A stretch of 64,000 nt of DNA. It comes from Malus domestica (lineage: Eukaryota > Streptophyta > Magnoliopsida > Rosales > Rosaceae). This document shows positions 58,147 through 64,000 of the stretch, one piece after another. The notes beneath the pieces are model-generated. The model saw nothing but the letters and a program-made list of their open reading frames with translations. It was not told the origin of the DNA and did no database searches. Positions within the stretch are counted from its first letter, which is position 1, and every line of letters starts with the position of its first letter. The stretch spans positions 24,076,501-24,140,500 of the forward strand of contig NC_091666.1 of NCBI RefSeq assembly GCF_042453785.1, given 5' to 3'. Made by a program: the position numbers and the translations under genes.

Positions 58147-61100
58147 ATGGCGACGACTCTGCTCCCGGAGACCGCCCAAAAGCTCCTAACCCGAGAAGCC
58201 CTCCGCTCCGCCGCCAAACAATCCCAGCGCTGCCTCACAACCCCCGTCCGCCTCCGCCGCGCCATAAAAAAATACCTCCGAGGTCCCCCCCTCTCTCTCT
58301 AAAACTATGTATGTCTATTATCTGTGTAAGTTATGCAAATTTAATTTATGGGTTTTGGGATTTTAGAGCAGGATGAGCCCCACATGAAGAGGAAGGTGCT
58401 GAGGCTATCGGAATCCTTCAGCCAAATCAAGGATGTGAACTCGCAGCTTGTTACGGCGACTTCACAGCAGCTCGTTGAGGACCCTTTGCGGTCTGTCGAC
58501 CAATCGCAGAGGTGGAAGATCAGGAGCAACTATGGAGATATCGGACTCACCTACAGAGATGACGAGACCATTGCTTATGTTGCTTCCAGAATGCCTGCTG
58601 TTTTCTCTGCCTGTCACAGAGTTCTCAAGGAGGTATGAATTGGGGAATTTTTTATCCGGGTAGTGTTGGATGATTTTGAATTATGCGTATTGGTGCTGTA
58701 TTTGGTTGGTAGCTGAGAAATGGTGGAAAGTAGAGGAATTTATTTTCAATTTTGCTAGAAATGAGGTGCTTAACTTGAGTTTGATACGTTATCGTGCTTA
58801 AGAGTGTGGATGGTGGAATTGGATGTAGAGTTGTTCTGAAGTTTCGGTTTTCGATGGAATAAGTTTGGTGAAGTTTTTTGTTTTGCTGTTTTACAGGTTC
58901 GTAGAAGGATACCTGAGTTCTCTCCAGCTAAAGTGTTGGATTTTGGAGCTGGCACGGGCTCGGCTTTCTGGTGATAAGCGCATTCGGTGTTATCTTTTGA
59001 TTGTTAATTGTGTGTAACTATGAATATGGTTATGATGTAAATTGAATGATATAGGGCACTACGAGAAGTCTGGCCACATTCCTTGGAGAAAGTTAATTTA
59101 GTGGAGCCATCCCAATCAATGCAGCGGGCTGGGCAGAAGCTTACACAAGGTTCTTGACGATTTGAATGTTCAAACTAGTCATTTGATATTATTTTGCCAA
59201 ACTTATTTTTGTAATAGTAGACCCTGCGTAAAGCGGGAGCCTTGTGCACTGGGTACGACCTTTATTTCCAGATAAATTGTCTATAACCTGCAGTCGTTAA
59301 AGAACCAATCTACTAAAACCTTTAATTTCCTATTACAATGTTTCATGCATTATCAAAGAGTACCATGGAGCTCAATAAAAAATCTGACCACTGTATGGCA
59401 TGGTTATTTTAGGTCAGAAGAACTTGCCACTTATTCATAGTTATGATAGCCTCCAGTCATTGACAAAAAGTATCACCAAGTCAGAGCGAGAACATGACCT
59501 TGTAATTGCTGTAAGTTCCATAAATTTTAAACACCATGTTTGCCTTGGAATATTGGGTACAAATAATAACTTATCTTTGTACTTGTTGCAATGGGGGTGA
59601 AGTCCTATGTGCTTGGAGAGATACCATCGCTCAAGGATCGAATTACTATAGTACGCCAACTATGGGATCTTACACGGGATGTCCTGGTATGTCTTACTTT
59701 TGCGTATGGATGAGTTTCATGTTTCACTATGATTTCATGACAGAACAATTTTTTTTTGTTGATCTTATGCTCTGGTTTATGCCATTAACAAAGAGGACAA
59801 GTATTATGTGGTTTATGCTCTTCTCACAAACAATTTTGAAAACAGCGGCAAAAGAAAGACATACTGAATCTTGTTCACTATCCATGTTTTAATTGTTATC
59901 ATGGCAATTTTCAGTTTGGAACTTTCCAATTTTTAGCCTAATATTTTTACCCTTTGATTTTCCTAAAATTTTGTAGGTTTTGATTGAACCTGGAACACCG
60001 CAAGGATCTAGTATCATCTCTCAGATGCGTTCTCATATATTATGGATGGAAAAAAGGGTAAGTTGTTTTTCTTGTATTTGTTCTTTGAGATGAATTTTGA
60101 GTTAAGATGCTTGTTCAATTTATGTACTGGGATTGCGTCTCAACAATCATGCATAATTGACACACTCATCACTTCTTAGAAATGCCGTAAATCTAAAGAT
60201 GGATCTGAAGAAACTTCAAAGGACTTGGTGACTCAAAAGAGTGGTGCATTTATAGTTGCTCCGGTGAGTATAAGAGCTCTTTAGCTCATATTTTTCTGTT
60301 TCGAAACTAATATGTTGCCCAGCTTCTCCTTTGCTTTCATTAAAACTGTGAATTCTCTCATTTTATTTTGTAGTTTTTTTATGCAGTGCTCTCATGATGG
60401 ACAATGTCCGCTGGAAAAAGCTGGAAAGTATTGTCATTTTGTTCAGCGCTTGGAGAGGACATCTGTTCAGCGTGCCTTCAAGGTTCGTCCTTAAACCCAT
60501 CCACAATCATCGGATCCAGTTATGAGTTGGAACCTGCTCTTTAATTGATATTACCTTCCCTGATATTTTTGTAGCGATCCAAGGGTGGGCAACCATTACG
60601 TGGCTTTGAAGATGAGAAATTTAGCTTTGTTGCATTCAGGCGAGGACAAAGACCACGGTTAGTACTTTTTGTGTTCATGTTCAAAATTGTGGAATGTGGG
60701 ATCTCTAATATTCTTCTTAGACAATGGATGCCGGAAAACCCATTCCCATACAGTTATACAATGTTTTAGTTAATTTTTATTCTGGTTTAATTTTTCGCCA
60801 TGTGGTTTTGTTTTGGCTAACTTAGTGTCTTTCTTATAACCACTCTTTTAACTGTTCATGACCTGAAGTAAGTGATTACAATCATAAACATTTTGAATTA
60901 AGCCAATCAATAACTTCTTAAGTAAAATAATTCCTGTCCAAATATGTACTTCCCTCACAGTTTGGTTCTTTTTATTCACAAATATACTTTTGTGTTGTGA
61001 ATTCTTTCTCTGATGGTTGCACTTGGTAATGTGTTTAGGGAACCTTGGCCGCTTGATGGTATGAAATTTGAGACTTTAAAGGAGCAACATGCTAAACGGA

Positions 61101-61635
61101 GTCCAGAAGATCTCGAGATAGACCTTGGTAATTCTAAAATGAGTATCCTTCAGTATAAACATCTTGATGAGCCCCCCCCCCCCCCCCACCACCAACACGT
61201 TACGAACTGTGATCTATTGCATTAATACTAACGTTCTGGCCATTTGTAAACAATTATTTCTTTGGTTCTGAGAATTTGTGTTTGACCTGGACAGATGAGT
61301 CAATTAGCTCGCAGCAAGCTGATCTCGTTCCATTTGAAGAACCAAATCCAGTTAACTATGATTCCGATGTTATGGAAACTGATATGGTGGATGAAAATGA
61401 CAAAAACAACGAAGAGGAAGATGAAACAGGTCATGCTGATCTTGGTGGCGGTTGGGGTAGGATTATCTATATGCCTGTACGAAGGGGCAAACAGGTTACA
61501 ATGGATGTTTGTCGATCAACCAAACGGGATGGTTCAGAAGGTGAACTTCAGAGAGTGGTTGTCACAAAGAGTAAGAACCCTACATTACATCTGCAGGCCC
61601 GAAAGTCTATATGGGGAGACTTGTGGCCTTTCTGA
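58147..61635 (+). CDS. METTL17: METTL17/Rsm22-like mitochondrial ribosome small-subunit assembly protein
   Basis: Family members are methyltransferase-fold proteins that help assemble the mitochondrial small ribosomal subunit. Twelve exons join in frame: 58147-58282, 58367-58632, 58897-58970, 59055-59149, 59413-59510, 59603-59686, 59977-60057, 60180-60263, 60387-60482, 60575-60657, 61039-61127, 61295-61635 (508 aa). The basic N-terminus rich in A, L, R and S fits a mitochondrial presequence. The SAM-type motif is VLDFGAGTG (147-155). Cysteines C280, C307, C313 and C322 (CSHDGQCPLEKAGKYCHF) match the iron-sulfur ligand pattern of the family. The C-terminal region has an acidic linker (DENDKNNEEEDE) and ends in a conserved-looking basic part. 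All introns are GT–AG. Confidence 0.93.
61169..61186. repeat. Poly-C homopolymer in METTL17-like intron 11
   Basis: A run of about 17 C residues is followed by ACCACCAAC. It lies inside the intron between 61127 and 61295 and is outside coding sequence. Confidence 0.95.
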
Positions 61636-62488
61636 AGATGTAAATGTCCGTAGTTATTCACGTTGTAACCGCAATATAAATGGAACTATGATGTTATGTT
61701 GGATGTTTATTATTTGATTCTATTTACCTTACTTACCATGGGAACAATACATGACTTGCGTAGAGTTTGTGTCGGTGAGTATCGAGGCCATAGCTCATTG
61801 GTTGTTCGTAGGACATGTTTACTGGGAATGAATTAGGATGATTATTTTCATCCTAATCTTAGTTGTAATTTATCGGTTATTTTGGGAGAGTTTTGATACT
61901 TTGATTTGTATTTTGATTGTAGGACATGTGAATTACTTTTGGAAAAATGAAATGAAACGGAGGAATTTTGGAGTAATTCCAGATGAAGTCGATTTGTTAG
62001 TCTTTCGAGATAATTGTGTCTAAATTTCATAATTTAATTACCAAACTTGTATTACCAATTAGCATTTGGTTTAGTAGTAGTCCTTTCTGTTTGGTTTGAG
62101 ACGATCTCAAGTGACTCATATGAACGCAAGAGTGACATGACAATATTTCCCCATCCTTGTTAGACAAAGTTTCATCAATAAGAGATGCCACTTTGGTCTA
62201 TAATCCTCCAAATCCTAGCTACGAGCTATTCCATCTCTCAGACTTATTAAACGCACCAAATTGACCATAATGATACCACTCGTCTGTATTAGAGTGTCAG
62301 TTATGTGTAGCTTAACCCTAATATTATGGTAGATCCGTTGTGTGGTATTAGTATTTGGTATAGTTCAAAACAAAGAACTATCGAGGGTTCGAATCCCCCT
62401 TTAGCATGAAGATCATTGTATGTAAAACAATAAAATAGAACAGCATCAATGCTATCGGATATATTCGCAGTTCTGATATTCAGATGTG

Positions 62489-62543
<55 letters not shown>

Positions 62544-63041
62544 GGAGACTGGAGCAACTGCCCCCCAAACCACCCAAAATTTAATTTTGATGAAGGGAAT
62601 GTCAAGAACACAGTATTTCGAAATGCAGGCTTTTATAAGATGCCCCACGGGCACCTGTACCTATACATACACACTTGTATCTATATACACGTATACTTCC
62701 AGGGATCCAGAATTTCTTGAGCTGAGAAACCAACAAATTAAAGAATCATATAATTGACTTGTATAAGATGATCAAATACAAAAAAAAAATACCAATCCCC
62801 CAGCCACCTGGTGAGACTGCACTTGAATCGTATAAACGGTCGCCACCCGGCATGACCTGACTGGACTATTACACATTTGGAAATCTTCAGGGGTACAAAC
62901 TAGGTAAATCCACCTTGTAGCAGTCTTTTGGCAAACTGTCAGTAATACTGCATCGGACAAGCACCAAGGGTTATTTAACAATTACCAGCTGTGTTTGCAA
63001 AGATGCAAAACCACTGCCTAAAAAATGCAGTCTCTGGGATT
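61636..63041. other. Convergent 3' flanks of the METTL17-like and WD40 genes
   Basis: The left part is the METTL17-like 3' UTR and the right part (about 62760-63041) the WD40 gene 3' UTR. Between them lie a (GA)n microsatellite (about 62491-62541) and a short GGGTTCGAATCCCCC box (about 62384-62400) that looks tRNA-derived but lacks a partner A box. No gene is seen. Confidence 0.5.
62491..62541. repeat. (GA)n microsatellite
   Basis: This is a pure GA dinucleotide run of about 25 units. Confidence 0.95.
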
Positions 63042-64000
63042 TTAACGACGAATAGGTAACCCGTAATTGTGGTAGGTTCTAATCCGTCCATCCCAGCCGG
63101 CAGTGACAATTACAAGGCCCCACATGTGAGAAGAACCAGACATGCTCTGGCAAGCTTTCTTCAAAAACTTATACTCGGAGCTACACATCGTTGGGGAAAC
63201 GGGGACTGGACTTGAGTTTACAAGCTTCTCCTCGGGCCAAGTGGGGGTACCCCTTGGCAAGGACTCGAGCAAAAACCCCCGACCCAAAGAGAAGCAATCG
63301 GGCGAAGAGAGGTGCATTTTCTGTTCTAATTTCTCATCAAAGTTGAGATGCTTTAGTGGATAATCAATGCTACTTTGTGGCACATCCCCAATGAATCTGG
63401 GGGATGGAAGTGTTCCCGGCAAGCTGTTTACACCATTCCAAGGTATAGCAATGATGGAGTTGTGGGACACGAAACTCTCACAAGACCGTATTTTCCTCAA
63501 TCGCGAAGAGGTCATGTCCTGGCTATTGAAGTTCCAGATGTGTACATTTGAATCATCGCTTGCTGAGACAATGTGCTTTCCGTCTGTGGTAAAGGACGCA
63601 GATGTATGGTTTCCTCCATTTCGAAGACCTAATGAGGAATGATAAAACATTTAATGAAAAGACTTTGGAGGGTGGGGAGTAACAATAACTTTAAACAATT
63701 AAGAAGATAAATAAAAGATGATGCATACCCCTATATTTGCAGACGATATCTCCCCCAGAAATTACACGGACTGCTGAATCAGCAGACGTCACCATAACTT
63801 TGCTTGGGTTGCTTGGAGAAAACTGAGGAATCATATTTACATTAGTATACTGTACACCGCATTCCATAAAGTGAAAATTGAAGAAAAAACTTAAAAAATT
63901 TTGTCCATAAAAACCTGAAAGCCAGTTATCTTTTTTCCAGGTGACTTCTTTTTGCCCTGTATGTTTATCTGAACATCCAATTCCATATGGTCATCTGAAA
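63042..64000 (-). CDS. WD40-repeat protein, WDR44-like (C-terminal part only)
   Basis: The last three exons are visible on the minus strand: 64000-63915 (cut by the window), 63822-63729 and 63628-63042, all in phase with GT–AG introns. They encode the end of a WD40 propeller: GKKKSPGKKITGFQFSPSN, then VMVTSADSAVRVISGGDIVC, then SFTTDGKHIVSASDDSNVHI. A Ser/Pro-rich non-repeat segment follows, then a final blade ending GWDGRIRTYHNYGLPIRR. The pattern matches plant proteins annotated as WD repeat-containing protein 44, thought to act in membrane trafficking by analogy to the animal Rab11 binder. The N-terminus lies outside. Confidence 0.88.

Noticed and set aside
61295-61717. 140-codon ORF in an alternative frame
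   Set aside because: It overlaps the last exon of the METTL17-like gene in the wrong frame.
62384-62400. tRNA-like B box GGGTTCGAATCCCCC
   Set aside because: No acceptor stem, A box, A-tail or flanking duplication was found, so neither a tRNA nor a SINE can be supported.

Overview
The window is plant nuclear DNA. Its genes have many short, AT-rich GT–AG introns, the proteins are closest to eudicot families, and the intergenic space is full of typical plant transposons. The LTR type, a Cassandra element and the MITE families suggest a woody Rosaceae such as apple or pear. That placement is inference from memory, not from a search.

Genes that can be modelled exon by exon: a glutamine-dependent NAD+ synthetase (minus, 13 exons, 733 aa); an ABCF3/GCN20-type ABC ATPase (plus, 18 exons, 711 aa), head-to-head with it; a tRNA-Gly(CCC) (minus); a 76-aa acidic-tailed protein of unknown function; trehalase (plus, 11 exons, 607 aa, one GC–AG intron); a TIC32/retinol-dehydrogenase-like short-chain dehydrogenase (plus, 8 exons, 337 aa); a METTL17/Rsm22-like mitoribosome assembly protein (plus, 12 exons, 508 aa); and the last three exons of a WDR44-like WD40 protein (minus, cut by the window edge). 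They look like ordinary single-copy housekeeping genes, and no operon-like or cluster logic links them.

Layout: 1-2.6 kb holds a hAT end and a Pack-type element carrying a piece of a GNAT acetyltransferase gene. 3.4-17.8 kb is gene-dense. 18-22 kb is intergenic with two MITEs. 22.2-26.1 kb is trehalase. 26-47 kb is a transposon landscape: a complete Cassandra TRIM with 5S rRNA-like LTRs, a SINE, MULE-, hAT- and PIF-type MITEs, an 8.9 kb LTR element with a 4.2 kb CACTA element inside it, and a decayed 2.5 kb PIF/Harbinger transposon. 47.6-49.6 kb is the dehydrogenase. 49.8-53.9 kb is a MULE-type foldback MITE split by a 3.7 kb CACTA element. 54-58 kb holds more MITEs and a complete small TRIM. 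58.1-64 kb holds the METTL17-like and WD40 genes, which converge.

The most notable signals are the nested insertions dated by their target-site duplications, two PIF-type elements sharing a single TTA, paired 25-bp palindromes near both ends of the Harbinger element, the 5S-bearing LTRs, the trehalase GC–AG intron and a near-perfect 30-bp-arm hairpin in the NADS–ABCF3 intergenic region. I did not find a convincing undescribed multi-gene system.
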